The notes: a model not told the origin generated them from the sequence alone. Counted from the first letter of the stretch, positions 51,007 to 60,296 are shown. The stretch is 64,000 nucleotides of DNA from Paenibacillus_I sp035510375 (GCF_035510375.1 NZ_DATKHG010000051.1); one strand, 5' to 3'. Numbers and translations: made by a program.

Positions 51007-51350
51007 GCGAATTCCACGACCTTCGCGTCGGACCACAGACGCTCCAGGCTGTAATAATCCCGTTCATCGCGGTGAAAAACGTGGACGACCACATCGCCCA
51101 GGTCGACCAGCACCCAGCGCGCCGCATCCGTTCCCTCGATCCCCCGCACGCGCGCACCTTGTTCCTCGGCGCGTTTCTTGATCTCGCCGGTGATCGCCAG
51201 CACCTGCGTGTCGGAGTTGCCGTGGCAAATGACGAAATAGTCGGCCACAAGGGAAATGTTGGCCAGGTTAAGCGCCACGATGCGTTGCGCCTTTTTCTCC
51301 TCGGCCGCTTCCACTACGGTTTGCACCAGTTTCTCCGGTTGTATCGCCAT
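51003..51350 (-). CDS. rsfS: Ribosomal silencing factor RsfS
   Basis: RsfS binds ribosomal protein L14 and blocks subunit joining when nutrients are short. The 115-residue protein shows VEAAEEKKAQRIVALNLANI, VADYFVICHGNSDTQV and the C-terminal WVLVDLGDVVVHVFHRDERD, the full family pattern (Iojap/RsfS). The ATG overlaps the yqeK stop by one base. It sits between yqeK and cvfB in the same operon. Confidence 0.96.
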   Translation of the reverse strand: MAIQPEKLVQTVVEAAEEKKAQRIVALNLANISLVADYFVICHGNSDTQVLAITGEIKKRAEEQGARVRGIEGTDAARWVLVDLGDVVVHVFHRDERDYYSLERLWSDAKVVEFA

Positions 51351-51931
51351 CAGTCTGCCTCCCTATTAAGACGTACGATCAGATCGTTGCGCGCCGCCAC
51401 CGTGAGCGGATAAATCCGCTTGCCCTTCTCGAGCAGAAAGGCGATCGTCGAATCGAATCCGGCGAGCAGCGCGCGTTCAAGACTATGCTCTGCTAATTCC
51501 CGAATCTTATCCACTCCGGGAAAGTGGCGGCCGGGCTCCATGTAATCGGCCAAACAAACCACCTTGTCGAGCAGAGACATGTTCTCCCGGCCGGAGGTAT
51601 GAAACCGGATCGCGCTCAACACTTCCCCGTCCGTGACTCCGTAATCGCGCGCGGCGACCAAAGCGCCCACCGGCGCGTGCCAGAGCTCCTTGTCGTAATC
51701 GAGCAAGTCGTCCGCCAGCTCCAGTCCCTCGCCCCGCAATACTTCTTCCATTCTGTCGACCGGCCAGTATTTCGCCACGTCGTGCAGAATGGCGGCCAGA
51801 TCCGCCTTGACCGGATCGGCGCCGAACCGGCGCGCCAGTTCGGCCGAGGTTTGCATGACGCCCAGCGTATGGCTCCAGCGCTTTTCCGGCATTTGCGCGC
51901 GCACCGCCTCGATAATCGCCTCACGCTTCAT
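51350..51931 (-). CDS. yqeK: HD-domain diadenosine tetraphosphatase YqeK
   Basis: YqeK hydrolyses Ap4A symmetrically to ADP. The 193-residue protein is an HD-superfamily phosphohydrolase: metal-binding WSHTLGVMQTSAELA and AAILHDVAKYWP, then ELWHAPVGALVAARDYGVTD and IRFHTSGRENMSLLDKVVCL with further metal histidines. The ribosome site is weak (AAGGAACC), consistent with coupling to nadD, which overlaps it by 11 bases. The nadD-yqeK-rsfS order is conserved in Firmicutes. Confidence 0.95.
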   Translation of the reverse strand: MKREAIIEAVRAQMPEKRWSHTLGVMQTSAELARRFGADPVKADLAAILHDVAKYWPVDRMEEVLRGEGLELADDLLDYDKELWHAPVGALVAARDYGVTDGEVLSAIRFHTSGRENMSLLDKVVCLADYMEPGRHFPGVDKIRELAEHSLERALLAGFDSTIAFLLEKGKRIYPLTVAARNDLIVRLNREAD

Positions 51932-52511
51932 ACAATTGGTTCCTTGTAATAAAAGAATACACTTTATCCGGCACCAGAAAACGGATCGAGCGCCCGGCAG
52001 CCCGGCGGCCGCGTATGTCGGTGGACGAAATGTCGAGCTGGGGCATCCGCACGATCCGCAGCTTATCGCTTATAAAAGACGGCAGCGACGCGGTATCGAC
52101 CGAATGCCCCGGCCGCTCCAGCCCGATGAAAGACACGAGCTCCGCCAGCTGTTCCACCCGGTGCCAGCCGTTCAAATCGTTCAGCCGGTCGGCGCCCACA
52201 ATGTAAGTAAACGCCCGGCCGGGATATAATTCCTGAAGCTCCTTGACCGTATCGATCGAATAGGAGACGCCTCCCCGCTCCAGCTCGATGTCCATCGCAC
52301 GAAAATAGGGCTGAAAATCAACGGCGCGGTAAACCATCTCCAGACGCTGCTCGCCGCTTGCCGACGGCTCTCTATTCTTCAGCGGGGGCACAGCGGAAGG
52401 AATGAACCACACCTCGTCCAACCCCGCGGCTTCCCTTGCCGTCTCCGCGGCAACCATATGTCCGATATGAATCGGATCGAACGTGCCGCCCATTATGCCG
52501 ACCTGAATCAT
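51921..52511 (-). CDS. nadD: Nicotinate-nucleotide adenylyltransferase
   Basis: NadD makes deamido-NAD from nicotinate mononucleotide and ATP. The 196-residue product has the nucleotidyltransferase motif IMGGTFDPIHIGHM at residues 6-19 and the second motif ISSTDIRGRRAAGRSIRFLV near the C-terminus. The ATG at 52511 with GGGAGGAG upstream is chosen; the open frame extends upstream into yhbY but starts without a ribosome site. It is in the operon after yhbY and is coupled to yqeK. Confidence 0.96.
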   Translation of the reverse strand: MIQVGIMGGTFDPIHIGHMVAAETAREAAGLDEVWFIPSAVPPLKNREPSASGEQRLEMVYRAVDFQPYFRAMDIELERGGVSYSIDTVKELQELYPGRAFTYIVGADRLNDLNGWHRVEQLAELVSFIGLERPGHSVDTASLPSFISDKLRIVRMPQLDISSTDIRGRRAAGRSIRFLVPDKVYSFITRNQLYEA

Positions 52512-52545
52512 AGCTTGCAACTTCTCCTCCCGCCATGACTGCGCC

Positions 52546-52836
52546 TTAAGGCAGCTCGATGGTTTTGTAATCCTTCGATTCCTTGTACAGCACGATCGTT
52601 TTGCCGATGACCTGGACAAGCTCGGCGCCCGCGTTCGCCGCAAGCTCCTCGCCGATCTTCTTCGGATCGTCCGCGTTATTGTTCAGAACGGACACTTTAA
52701 TCAGCTCCCGCTTTTCCAGCACATCTTCGATATGGCGGACGAGATGATCGTTCGTGCCGCCTTTGCCCACCTGAAATACCGGCGTCAAATGATGGGCGAG
52801 CGAACGCAAATGCCGTTTCTGTTTTCCCGTCAACAT
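52546..52836 (-). CDS. yhbY: Ribosome assembly RNA-binding protein YhbY
   Basis: The 96-residue CRM-domain protein has KQKRHLRSLAHHLTPVFQVG, the GxxG-type loop GKGGTNDHLV, and ELVQVIGKTIVLYKES at the C-terminus. Relatives associate with pre-50S particles. The ATG has AGGAG five bases upstream. It lies 22 bases after aroE and 34 before nadD in the operon. Confidence 0.95.
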   Translation of the reverse strand: MLTGKQKRHLRSLAHHLTPVFQVGKGGTNDHLVRHIEDVLEKRELIKVSVLNNNADDPKKIGEELAANAGAELVQVIGKTIVLYKESKDYKTIELP

Positions 52837-52858
52837 CGTGCTCCTATTCCTTCTTTCG

Positions 52859-53773
52859 TTAAGTAATCGCCTGCGATGTATAACCCAGCGCCTCGAGCAC
52901 CGTCTCCCGCATGGCGGGGACGGGCGCGGGCTTGCCTGTCCAATACTCGAAGGCGTACGCGCCTTGATAGATAAACATCCCGAGACCGCCGTGGACGCGG
53001 CGTCCGGCCGCTTCGGCTTCCCGCAGAAACCGTGTCTTCAACGGGTTGTAAATAATCTCGCTCGCCACCGCCTCCGTCTTAAGCCAGCTCACGTTGATGT
53101 CCATCGGCAGCCCTTCGGTCTGCGGAGACATGCCGATCGATGTCGTATTAATGACGACATCCGCCTGGCGGCAAGCCATCTCCAGGCCGAATGCGCCGAC
53201 GGCGCGCACGTCCTTGAGGCCGGTATGGCCCGATACCGATGCGGCCAGCTCTTCCGCCCGGTCGATCGTGCGGTTGACGATCGTGATGGTAGCCGGCCGT
53301 TCCGCCGCGAGCGCGTAGACGATCCCGCGGGCGGCGCCGCCCGCGCCGAGCAGCACGATCCGCTTGCCGGCCAAATCGGCGGCCGCCTCTTCCTTGAGCG
53401 AACGGACATAACCGATGCCGTCCGTATTATAGCCGATTAACCGGCCGTTATCGTTCACGATCGTATTGACGGCGCCGAGCGCCCGCGCGCTAGCGTCGAT
53501 TTCATCCAGATGGCTCATGATCTCCACCTTGTGGGGAATCGTAACGTTGACCCCGCGTATCCCCATCGCACGCACGCCCTGAATAAAAGCCCCCAACCTG
53601 TCTCCGGTTATGTGAAACGCGGTGTAGATGCCGTTCTCACCCGTTTCGCGGAACGCCCGGTTCAACATCAGCGGCGATTTGGAATGGTGGATCGGGTCGC
53701 CGATCACGCAATACAACAACGTGCGGCTGTCCACCGCGTTTCCTGCCTTCAGTCCGTTTGCCTCTGCTCCCAT
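52859..53773 (-). CDS. aroE: Shikimate dehydrogenase
   Basis: AroE reduces 3-dehydroshikimate with NADPH. The 304-residue protein has the substrate-site motif GDPIHHSKSPLMLNRAF, the catalytic lysine in GVNVTIPHKVEIM, NTDGIGYVRSL, and the cofactor loop LLGAGGAARGIVYAL with NRTIDRAEEL. It has about 20 extra N-terminal residues before YCVIGDPI, but GAGGAG eight bases before the ATG supports this start. It is placed between yqeH and yhbY as in B. subtilis. Confidence 0.95.
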   Translation of the reverse strand: MGAEANGLKAGNAVDSRTLLYCVIGDPIHHSKSPLMLNRAFRETGENGIYTAFHITGDRLGAFIQGVRAMGIRGVNVTIPHKVEIMSHLDEIDASARALGAVNTIVNDNGRLIGYNTDGIGYVRSLKEEAAADLAGKRIVLLGAGGAARGIVYALAAERPATITIVNRTIDRAEELAASVSGHTGLKDVRAVGAFGLEMACRQADVVINTTSIGMSPQTEGLPMDINVSWLKTEAVASEIIYNPLKTRFLREAEAAGRRVHGGLGMFIYQGAYAFEYWTGKPAPVPAMRETVLEALGYTSQAIT

Positions 53774-53801
53774 CCGATTCTCTCCTCTCCGGCACGGTTC
53801 G

Positions 53802-54929
53802 TCAGATCAGCGCTTCACGCACCAGCACTTTCACGCCCTTCGGCGCGTATACGTCCGTATGGGCTCCCGAGGCGCCGTTGGCGTGAATCCAGCCGAGCCC
53901 CGATATGTACACATCGCTGTTTCCGCCCGGTGGAATGCGCAGCGTATGCCGGGTCCAGGCCGGAATTTCATCCAGCTCCGCCTTCGTCGGCGGGGAGAGC
54001 AAATCGCCTTTGTGTTTGGCATACAGTTCATCGGCCCGTTCCAGCTTGGTCCGGTGCACCTTCATGCCCGGCGCGACATAAAGCGTAAACGACTGCGGAG
54101 CGCCTTCCGCAAAATCAAACCGGGCCAAGCCGCCGAAAAACAGCGACTGTCCCTCTTCCAATTGATAAACAAGCGGCTTCAACGGCTTCTCCGGCAGCAA
54201 GGCATGCAGGACGCTTCGCGGAACAAGCTCGGTCATCCTGGAAGCGTACACGATGCCGGGCGTGTCGATGATTGCCTTGCCGTCGTCGAGCGGAATCCGG
54301 ACGGCATCCAGTGTCGTTCCGGGATACCGGGATACCGTAAGCTCGCGATCCAGGTCGCTGTAATCGCGGATCAGACGATTGATAAGCGTCGATTTCCCGA
54401 CATTGGTCGCCCCGACGACATAGACGTCGCGTCCTTCCCGGGACGTCTGGATCGCGTCGATGACGCGGTCGAAGCCCGTGTTGCGCATGGCGCTGCACAG
54501 GACAACATCGACGGTGCGCAGTCCCTGCGCTTTCGCTTGCTTCTGCACCCAGTTGCGAATCCGGTTCAGATTGGTCGACTTCGGCAGCAGGTCCGTCTTG
54601 TTGACGACCAGCAGCACCGGATTGCCCCCGACGAACCGCTGCAGGCCGGAGATCAGGCTGCCTTCAAAATCGAACAGGTCGACGATGTGGACGACGAGGC
54701 TGTCGGTCGCGCCGATCCCCGACAGCAGCTTGACGAATTCATTCTGGTCGACCGCCACGGAGGACGCGTCGTTATAGTTCTTGATACGGAAGCAGCGTTG
54801 GCAAACAGCCGGCTGCCTCGAAGCCGCCGATTGCGGCACAAAGCCCGGCTTGTCCGCCGTTTCGCTCTGAAGCGCTATGCCGCAGCCGGCACAGTCGCCG
54901 AGCCCTGATGTCGAATAGTCGTGCGTCAC
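53802..54929 (-). CDS. yqeH: Ribosome biogenesis GTPase YqeH
   Basis: YqeH is a circularly permuted GTPase needed for 30S assembly. The 375-residue product starts with a four-cysteine zinc module (DCAGCGIAL; AVCQRCFRI), then shows the permuted order: VNKTDLLP (G4) comes before VVGATNVGKSTLINRLI (G1), YPGTTLD (G2) and IIDTPGIV (G3). A C-terminal RNA-binding part ends EALI. The GTG start at 54929 has GAGGAGG upstream and overlaps the yqeG stop by four bases; an ATG seven codons upstream is less likely. Confidence 0.95.
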   Translation of the reverse strand: MTHDYSTSGLGDCAGCGIALQSETADKPGFVPQSAASRQPAVCQRCFRIKNYNDASSVAVDQNEFVKLLSGIGATDSLVVHIVDLFDFEGSLISGLQRFVGGNPVLLVVNKTDLLPKSTNLNRIRNWVQKQAKAQGLRTVDVVLCSAMRNTGFDRVIDAIQTSREGRDVYVVGATNVGKSTLINRLIRDYSDLDRELTVSRYPGTTLDAVRIPLDDGKAIIDTPGIVYASRMTELVPRSVLHALLPEKPLKPLVYQLEEGQSLFFGGLARFDFAEGAPQSFTLYVAPGMKVHRTKLERADELYAKHKGDLLSPPTKAELDEIPAWTRHTLRIPPGGNSDVYISGLGWIHANGASGAHTDVYAPKGVKVLVREALI

Positions 54930-55450
54930 CGATGATCCTCCTCGGGCCATAATCCTTTTTTGCGAAGCTGCGCCAGCGCGAACCGCTCGATCATCCGATT
55001 GACGCGCGTCATGACGCCTTCGTCGGCCGGCGCAATCGGCACAACGAGAATCGTATACAGCCCCATTCGCTTGCCTCCGAGCACATCCGTCAGCATCTGG
55101 TCGCCGATGACGACCGTCCGGTCCGCAGGCAGCCCGAGCACCTCAAGCGCTTTGCGGAACGCTCTGCTTGCCGGCTTGCGCGCCGCATGAATGAACGGAA
55201 TGCCGATCGGCTTGGCGAAAGCGGACACCCGGGTCAAGTTGTTGTTCGAGACGATGACGACCTCGAAGCCGAAGTCGCGGACGCGGTCCAGCCAAGCGAC
55301 AAGCTCGGGCGTGGCGATCGGATCGCGCGCACCGACAAGCGTGTTGTCGAGGTCTGTAATGATGCCTCGGACTCCACGGGACTTAAGCTCGTCCAGGTCG
55401 ATCTCATATATCGATTGCACCGCCAAATGCGGAATAAGCCGTTTGAACAT
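54926..55450 (-). CDS. yqeG: YqeG family HAD IIIA-type phosphatase
   Basis: The 174-residue protein carries HAD motif I in IITDLDNTLVGARD, motif II in VVIVSNNN, the lysine in ARKPASRAF and the motif III region VVIGDQMLTDVLGG. The family is related to mitochondrial phosphatidylglycerophosphatase Gep4, but bacterial members lack a proven substrate. It is the first gene of the operon ending at cvfB. The ATG has AAGGAG upstream, and a TATAAT on the minus strand about 85 bases upstream (near 55533) may be its -10, without a clear -35. Confidence 0.93.
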   Translation of the reverse strand: MFKRLIPHLAVQSIYEIDLDELKSRGVRGIITDLDNTLVGARDPIATPELVAWLDRVRDFGFEVVIVSNNNLTRVSAFAKPIGIPFIHAARKPASRAFRKALEVLGLPADRTVVIGDQMLTDVLGGKRMGLYTILVVPIAPADEGVMTRVNRMIERFALAQLRKKGLWPEEDHR

Positions 55451-55572
55451 GGTTGAACTCCTTGGCGGCTTTCCGTTCGGATGCGCTTAACCTTTAACCC
55501 GAAGCCGAAAAGCGCGTTATTTCTTTCCATTATACGAAAAACTATACCATAACCGGGGATTTCCATGCAAAG

Positions 55573-55597
55573 AAGCGGGGGCCTGAGCCCTCCGCTT
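55573..55597 (-). terminator. Probable terminator of the MoxR-DUF58-transglutaminase operon
   Basis: AAGCGG-GGGC and GCCC-T-CCGCTT form a stem with one bulge and a four-base loop, followed by TTCTTTG on the minus strand. Confidence 0.6.
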
Positions 55598-55615
55598 CCC
55601 GGTGAGCGGGATCGG

Positions 55616-57853
55616 CTACAGCCGTTCCCGTATCGTCTTGATTTTATCGGCAAGCCTCTCCGCCTCATCGGGGGAAGCTTGCGCCGAACTGTACTTGGCC
55701 CGCTCGAAGACGTTCAGCACCTGGATGAAATCTTCCCGCAGCGAGCGGCGGACATCCGCCCAGCGGTGGACCGATTCGCGGAGCGTCTCATGCTCGAACC
55801 GCTCCAGCCCCCGCTTCCTGCAATACCGGATCAGCTTCTCCGTTTCCAGAACGATAAGCTGGTTGCCGCTCAGTGTGCCGAAACGCAGCTTATGCCATAT
55901 TCCGGCCGCCGCATTCCGTGTAAAGTAAGCGGCTATCGCCAGCAGCGCGACAAGCGTCCCGATGCTCCAGCCGAGCGGAATCGAGAAAACGTCCTTTTCC
56001 GCCGCTGCGGGCGCCGGCTCCGCGGCTTCCGGAGCCTGCTCAGGCACGGCGGCGGGCGCTTCTTCAGGCGCGCTGTACGGATAAGAGAAGCCCGCCGTCG
56101 GCTCGAACGGCATCCAGCCGTAACCGTCGAAGTAAACCTCCACCCAGGAGTGGGCGTCGGCATTGCGCACCGTATACGTGCCGCCCCCCTTCGGGTCGAC
56201 GGCCCCTTGCGGCATCCCGCCGCCGTTAAAGGTATCGAGGGGAAGAATACCGGGCGCAAAGCCCTTCACCCAACGCGTCGGAATGCCGGATGCGCGCGTC
56301 AGCACCGCCATTGCGGTGGAGTAGTAATCGCAGTACCCTTCCTTGATTTCGAACAGAAAGGAATCGACGAAATCCACGCTCTTTTTCTTGCTCAGATCGG
56401 GCGTATTCGTGTACGGAAAGTTCTGCTGCAAATAGGTTTCTATCGCTTTGACCTTATCGTATTCCGTCGTTTGCCCGCTCGTCAGTTTCTTAGCCAGCTC
56501 CCTTACACGCGGTGTAACGCTATCGGGCAGCTGCGTATAGGCCGCCAGCAAAGCTTCGTCCGTGACGGGCTTCGACTGCCGCAGCTTCGCTTCGTCCAGC
56601 ACCGGCACTTCCGACACGACCGAATAGACTTCCGGATAAGGCGTGCGTCCCGACCGCGGCCAACGCAGCTCACCTGATTCCTGCAGCCAGGCGAGCGAGG
56701 GCGGAACGCTGGATCCATTGTCCGCTTCGGCTGCGCCGATCGCCGTGACCGAGCGGATGGTGGCCGCGCCGAACAGAACGGGATACGGATCCTTCCGGAT
56801 CATCGTGAACGTCTGCCGCACTTCCTCCGTCTCAACGTCAATGTCATCCAGCACGGAAGGCAGAGCCATTTCGGGAGCGATACCCGATATTGCCTGCTCC
56901 CTCCGCTCGGCGGCGCTTTCGTCCCAGCCCGTTCCGGTATATACCGACTTCGTCTCCCCGCGCCAATAGCTTCGGCGGTTGGTGGATACGGTCATCACCT
57001 CGGAATAATCGAACTGGAAGCCGCCGCCAAGCTGGCCGTCATCGCGGCTGTAGCCCGATCGACTGTCGCGCGCCGGCTGCCCGGCGGACGCGCTTTCCAG
57101 CTTGTCGCCGACGAAGGAAGGTACGGATTGTCCGCGCGATTCCATCCAGATTGTATAAGGGTCCTTGAGAATCGGCTGAATATTCGGCACGAACAGGCCG
57201 GAGGCCATCACAACCGCGAGGACGAGCACGACCGGGAAGGCGAAGCTGATCGGATATTGAAGCATATGGCTCCACGTCTCCGGGTGCTTTTGCTGGAACC
57301 GGTGAAAATGCTCGGCCGCCAGCCAGGCAAGCGCAACGAATACGCTCCACGCCACCTCGTCCCAAAAATAAATTTCGGTGAACGAATCGAGGATGCTCAG
57401 TGAGAACACGCTTGCCCCGGCCAAGAAAATGACCTGATACCTTGTCCGGCAGAAATACCCGGCAAACAAGTACAGCAGCAGCACCGGAAACGAGATCCAG
57501 ATATACGGATCCAAAGGAGAAACGAGCGCTGCGAACCAATCCCCCCAAGGCTGCAGAGGGCGAAGCTTGTCGGGCGTGTCCACCCAGACAAAGCCGCTCT
57601 GCCTGATCGTGATGGCCAATGTGGCGAGACCATGAAGCGCCAGCCGAATCCATCGCGGTCCAGGAACGAGCCACTCGATCGCCACGCCGGCGATCAGCAG
57701 GCCGTGCACGATCGCAAAAGTCTGTGGCCACCAGTAATTTTCCAGGGAATCGAACCATTGCCACAGCAATACAGCGGAGAACAGAAAGGCGAGCTTGCCG
57801 TACCAGTTCGAGGCCAGGTACTTAAGCGGCCTGCTGCCGCGATTGTCACCCAT
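55616..57853 (-). CDS. Membrane transglutaminase-like protein (TgpA type)
   Basis: The 745-residue protein has about six N-terminal membrane segments (residues 15-230), an extracytoplasmic transglutaminase-like domain with the Cys-His-Asp triad (EGYCDYYSTAMAVLTRASGI; NADAHSWVEVYFDGYGWMPF; EPT), a Pro/Ala/Glu-rich linker, one more span (SIPLGWSIGTLVALLAIAAY) and a cytoplasmic DUF4129-like tail with an arginine-rich helix. Such proteins are thought to process or cross-link envelope or secreted proteins. The ATG at 57853 overlaps the DUF58 stop by one base. The MoxR-DUF58-transglutaminase trio is a widely conserved operon. Confidence 0.9.
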   Translation of the reverse strand: MGDNRGSRPLKYLASNWYGKLAFLFSAVLLWQWFDSLENYWWPQTFAIVHGLLIAGVAIEWLVPGPRWIRLALHGLATLAITIRQSGFVWVDTPDKLRPLQPWGDWFAALVSPLDPYIWISFPVLLLYLFAGYFCRTRYQVIFLAGASVFSLSILDSFTEIYFWDEVAWSVFVALAWLAAEHFHRFQQKHPETWSHMLQYPISFAFPVVLVLAVVMASGLFVPNIQPILKDPYTIWMESRGQSVPSFVGDKLESASAGQPARDSRSGYSRDDGQLGGGFQFDYSEVMTVSTNRRSYWRGETKSVYTGTGWDESAAERREQAISGIAPEMALPSVLDDIDVETEEVRQTFTMIRKDPYPVLFGAATIRSVTAIGAAEADNGSSVPPSLAWLQESGELRWPRSGRTPYPEVYSVVSEVPVLDEAKLRQSKPVTDEALLAAYTQLPDSVTPRVRELAKKLTSGQTTEYDKVKAIETYLQQNFPYTNTPDLSKKKSVDFVDSFLFEIKEGYCDYYSTAMAVLTRASGIPTRWVKGFAPGILPLDTFNGGGMPQGAVDPKGGGTYTVRNADAHSWVEVYFDGYGWMPFEPTAGFSYPYSAPEEAPAAVPEQAPEAAEPAPAAAEKDVFSIPLGWSIGTLVALLAIAAYFTRNAAAGIWHKLRFGTLSGNQLIVLETEKLIRYCRKRGLERFEHETLRESVHRWADVRRSLREDFIQVLNVFERAKYSSAQASPDEAERLADKIKTIRERL

Positions 57854-59091
57854 CAGCTCGCGCCTCCTTCCAGAACGCCCGGCAGGTCCTGCAAACGGCC
57901 CACATTGTAAGTTTGCCAACCCCGGGCGCGCAGCTGCTTGTGCCAACCGCCGTCCGGGACTGCTCCGTCTCCTGCCGGCAAATGAATAAGCGAAGGCGTC
58001 ATGCCCTTTCTCTCAAGCCATTGCATGGCGCTTGCGACCTCCTCGCCGACATGCGGCGTCACCAGAACGACGAACGAGCCCGGAGCAAGCAGGACGGACG
58101 CCTGCCGCAGCGACCGGTACAAGCCGGCCGAACCGTCGGCGGCCACGTCGACCAGATGATTCAGCACCAGCTTGCGCTGTTCCGCGGTCGCCCGCGGTTG
58201 AAACCCGTCAGCCGTCGCGCCTACAGACACGAGCCCCATCGCCGTTTCCCGGCGAAGTCCGTGCTCGAGCAGCGAAGCCGTTACCGATACCGCGAGCTCG
58301 AACTGATCCGGCTTGGCGTAAGCCGAGCCGCACCGATCCAACACGACGACCGTGCGCGGAACGGATTCCCGTTCGAATTCCTTGGACTTCCATTCGCCGG
58401 TTTTGGCCGTGGCGTTCCAATGGACGCGGGACAGCCTGTCGCCGTACAAATACTCCCTCACCCCGTTAATCTGCGTCGTTTCCTTCGCGGCACGGGCGGA
58501 TGCCGCATGCGAATAAGGGCCCTTCAAGCCGCGCTGCAGCTCGCTCCACGTGCGAATCGGGACCGTCTGCGGAAGCACGGTGAAGGACGACGGGGAATCG
58601 AAGCGTCCGGTATGCTCGAACAGTCCGAATATATCTCTTGTCACGCACTCGGTTTCCAGGTAGGTGTAGCGTCCCCGTTGAAGCGGGGGTGTCGAATATT
58701 CGACACGCCCTTGCCTTCGGATGTCCGGAATAAACGACACCTCGAACTGCATGCTTTGTGCTCCCCGCCGTTCAAGCCGATCGTGCACAAGCACATAGGG
58801 GAGAGGCCAGAACCCGGGGATTTTCAGATCGATCTTGACATCCAGACGGGAACCGGCAGCGAGAACGCCGTCGTTTGCTCCGCCGGTGCCGGACAGCTGC
58901 CTCGTCCCTTTTACGAAGCCGATTCCGCTCCACTTGCCCATTACCAGATATACGATGAGAACGTTCAAAATAACGAACAGCATGAAGGACGTTTTACCGC
59001 CCTGGAACAGCAGAAAAAGCGAGCAGCTGATGTATACGAAACCCGTCAGCCGCCAACGAAGCTGCATGACTCTGGCGGTATTCATGCTCAA
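57853..59091 (-). CDS. DUF58 domain protein
   Basis: The 412-residue protein has two adjacent N-terminal spans (LTGFVYISCSLFLLFQGG; SFMLFVILNVLIVYLVMG), an extracytoplasmic or membrane-proximal beta region, and the DUF58 core REYLYGDRLSRVHWNATAKT, followed by a von Willebrand A-like part (TVVVLDRCGSAYAKPDQFEL). It probably acts with the MoxR ATPase as chaperone or assembly partner for the transglutaminase. It overlaps the MoxR stop by four bases and the transglutaminase start by one. Confidence 0.9.
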   Translation of the reverse strand: MSMNTARVMQLRWRLTGFVYISCSLFLLFQGGKTSFMLFVILNVLIVYLVMGKWSGIGFVKGTRQLSGTGGANDGVLAAGSRLDVKIDLKIPGFWPLPYVLVHDRLERRGAQSMQFEVSFIPDIRRQGRVEYSTPPLQRGRYTYLETECVTRDIFGLFEHTGRFDSPSSFTVLPQTVPIRTWSELQRGLKGPYSHAASARAAKETTQINGVREYLYGDRLSRVHWNATAKTGEWKSKEFERESVPRTVVVLDRCGSAYAKPDQFELAVSVTASLLEHGLRRETAMGLVSVGATADGFQPRATAEQRKLVLNHLVDVAADGSAGLYRSLRQASVLLAPGSFVVLVTPHVGEEVASAMQWLERKGMTPSLIHLPAGDGAVPDGGWHKQLRARGWQTYNVGRLQDLPGVLEGGAS

Positions 59092-60044
59092 CGCTCCAAC
59101 CGGACCGGAACCGAGATTTCCCGAACCAGCCCGTCCACGACTTCCTCGGAAGTGATCCCGTTCATACGGGCGTCCGTATGAAGCAGGATGCGGTGGGCAA
59201 GCACATGACCCGCCAGCAGCTTGATATCATCCGGAATGACGTAATCGCGCTCATTGAGATAGGCATGGGCTTTCGCCGCAGCCATCAGGGAGATGGAAGC
59301 GCGCGGGCTGGCCCCGAGCTGTACGCTTTGATGCTCGCGGGTCGCACGAATGATGCGGACCAAATAATCGCCGACCGCGTCGTCGACGTGAACCGCCCGG
59401 ACCTGTTCCTGGATGCGCGCGATATCGGCGATTTCCGCGACTTGCTCCACGCTCGCATAGGCCTGGTCGGCGCGGCTGTTCAGCACCATCCGTTTCTCGG
59501 TCGCACCGTCCGGATAGCCGAGCGTCAGCTTCATCATGAAACGGTCAAGCTGCGCCTCCGGAAGCAGGTAGGTGCCCTCGAATTCGATCGGGTTCTGTGT
59601 CGCGAACAGGATGAAAGGCTTCGGCAGCGGATGGGAGATCCCGTCCACCGTCACATGCCGCTCTTCCATCGCTTCGAGCAGCGCGGACTGCGTCTTTGTC
59701 GTCGCTCTATTAATCTCGTCGGCCAGCAAAATATTGGCCATAATCGGGCCGGGACGAAAAATAAAAGCTTCTTCCTTGGGGTGATAGATGGAAACGCCGG
59801 TTATATCGGTAGGCAACAAGTCGGGGTTGCACTGGATGCGTCGAAATTGCCCGCCGACCGCTTTGGCGAGCCCTTTGACGAGCTGTGTCTTGCCTGTGCC
59901 GGGTACGTCTTCGAGCAATACGTGCCCACCGGCGAGCAGCGCGGCGAGGAGCCGCTCGATTTCGTCCGATTTCCCGAGAATGCAGCTTTCAAGATTTCGT
60001 CGAATCGCGCCTATCATCTGCATATCGTTGATGCGTATTTCCAT
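59088..60044 (-). CDS. MoxR family AAA+ ATPase
   Basis: The 318-residue protein has Walker A in EDVPGTGKTQLVKGLAK, Walker B in NILLADEINRATTKTQSALL, sensor 1 in ILFATQNPIEFEGTY and sensor 2 in GASPRASISLMAAAKA. MoxR ATPases act as chaperones assembling protein complexes, usually with VWA-domain partners, here the DUF58 protein. The ATG has GGGAGG upstream. It is the first gene of the three-gene operon; a promoter is seen at 60131-60160. Confidence 0.94.
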   Translation of the reverse strand: MEIRINDMQMIGAIRRNLESCILGKSDEIERLLAALLAGGHVLLEDVPGTGKTQLVKGLAKAVGGQFRRIQCNPDLLPTDITGVSIYHPKEEAFIFRPGPIMANILLADEINRATTKTQSALLEAMEERHVTVDGISHPLPKPFILFATQNPIEFEGTYLLPEAQLDRFMMKLTLGYPDGATEKRMVLNSRADQAYASVEQVAEIADIARIQEQVRAVHVDDAVGDYLVRIIRATREHQSVQLGASPRASISLMAAAKAHAYLNERDYVIPDDIKLLAGHVLAHRILLHTDARMNGITSEEVVDGLVREISVPVRLER

Positions 60045-60130
60045 TGCTCAAAACCTCCCGGTCGTAGAAGTGTCATGACGCTGGTCCGGCACCGGTCGGA
60101 ATACCTCCGGACAAACGGCAATACACTTCC

Positions 60131-60160
60131 ATTTTACAGGAAGGCCGGAGACCTGTACAA
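60131..60160 (-). promoter_or_regulatory. Promoter of the MoxR-DUF58-transglutaminase operon
   Basis: Minus-strand TTGTAC (60160-60155) and TAAAAT (60136-60131) are 18 bases apart, 87 bases before the MoxR start and just below the microprotein terminator. Confidence 0.6.
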
Positions 60161-60182
60161 TTGTCTATCCGCTAAAAAAAAT

Positions 60183-60207
60183 TGGAGGATCGCACAGCGA
60201 TCCTCCA
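60183..60207 (-). terminator. Intrinsic terminator of the microprotein gene
   Basis: A perfect 11-bp stem TGGAGGATCGC/GCGATCCTCCA with a three-base loop is followed by TTTTTTTT on the minus strand, 11 bases after the microprotein stop. Confidence 0.93.
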
Positions 60208-60218
60208 GGCCTGAAAAT

Positions 60219-60296
60219 CTATGGCGCCAGCACGGCGAACAGCAGCACGACAAGCAGCACAAAAAGCACAAGGATGAACATAAGCGGTTTATCCAT
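60219..60296 (-). CDS. 25-residue single-span membrane microprotein
   Basis: The frame encodes MDKPLMFILVLFVLLVVL followed by LFAVLAP: two charged residues, then an uninterrupted hydrophobic helix long enough to span a membrane. AAAGGAG lies six bases before the ATG and a textbook terminator follows the stop, so it forms a complete minimal gene. Size and composition recall the tiny sporulation membrane proteins of Bacillales (YjcZ-like), but the Gly/Tyr-rich start of that family is missing, so I do not assign it. A CATACGAT sequence at 60337-60330 on the minus strand resembles a mother-cell sporulation -10. It precedes the MoxR operon. Confidence 0.75.
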   Translation of the reverse strand: MDKPLMFILVLFVLLVVLLFAVLAP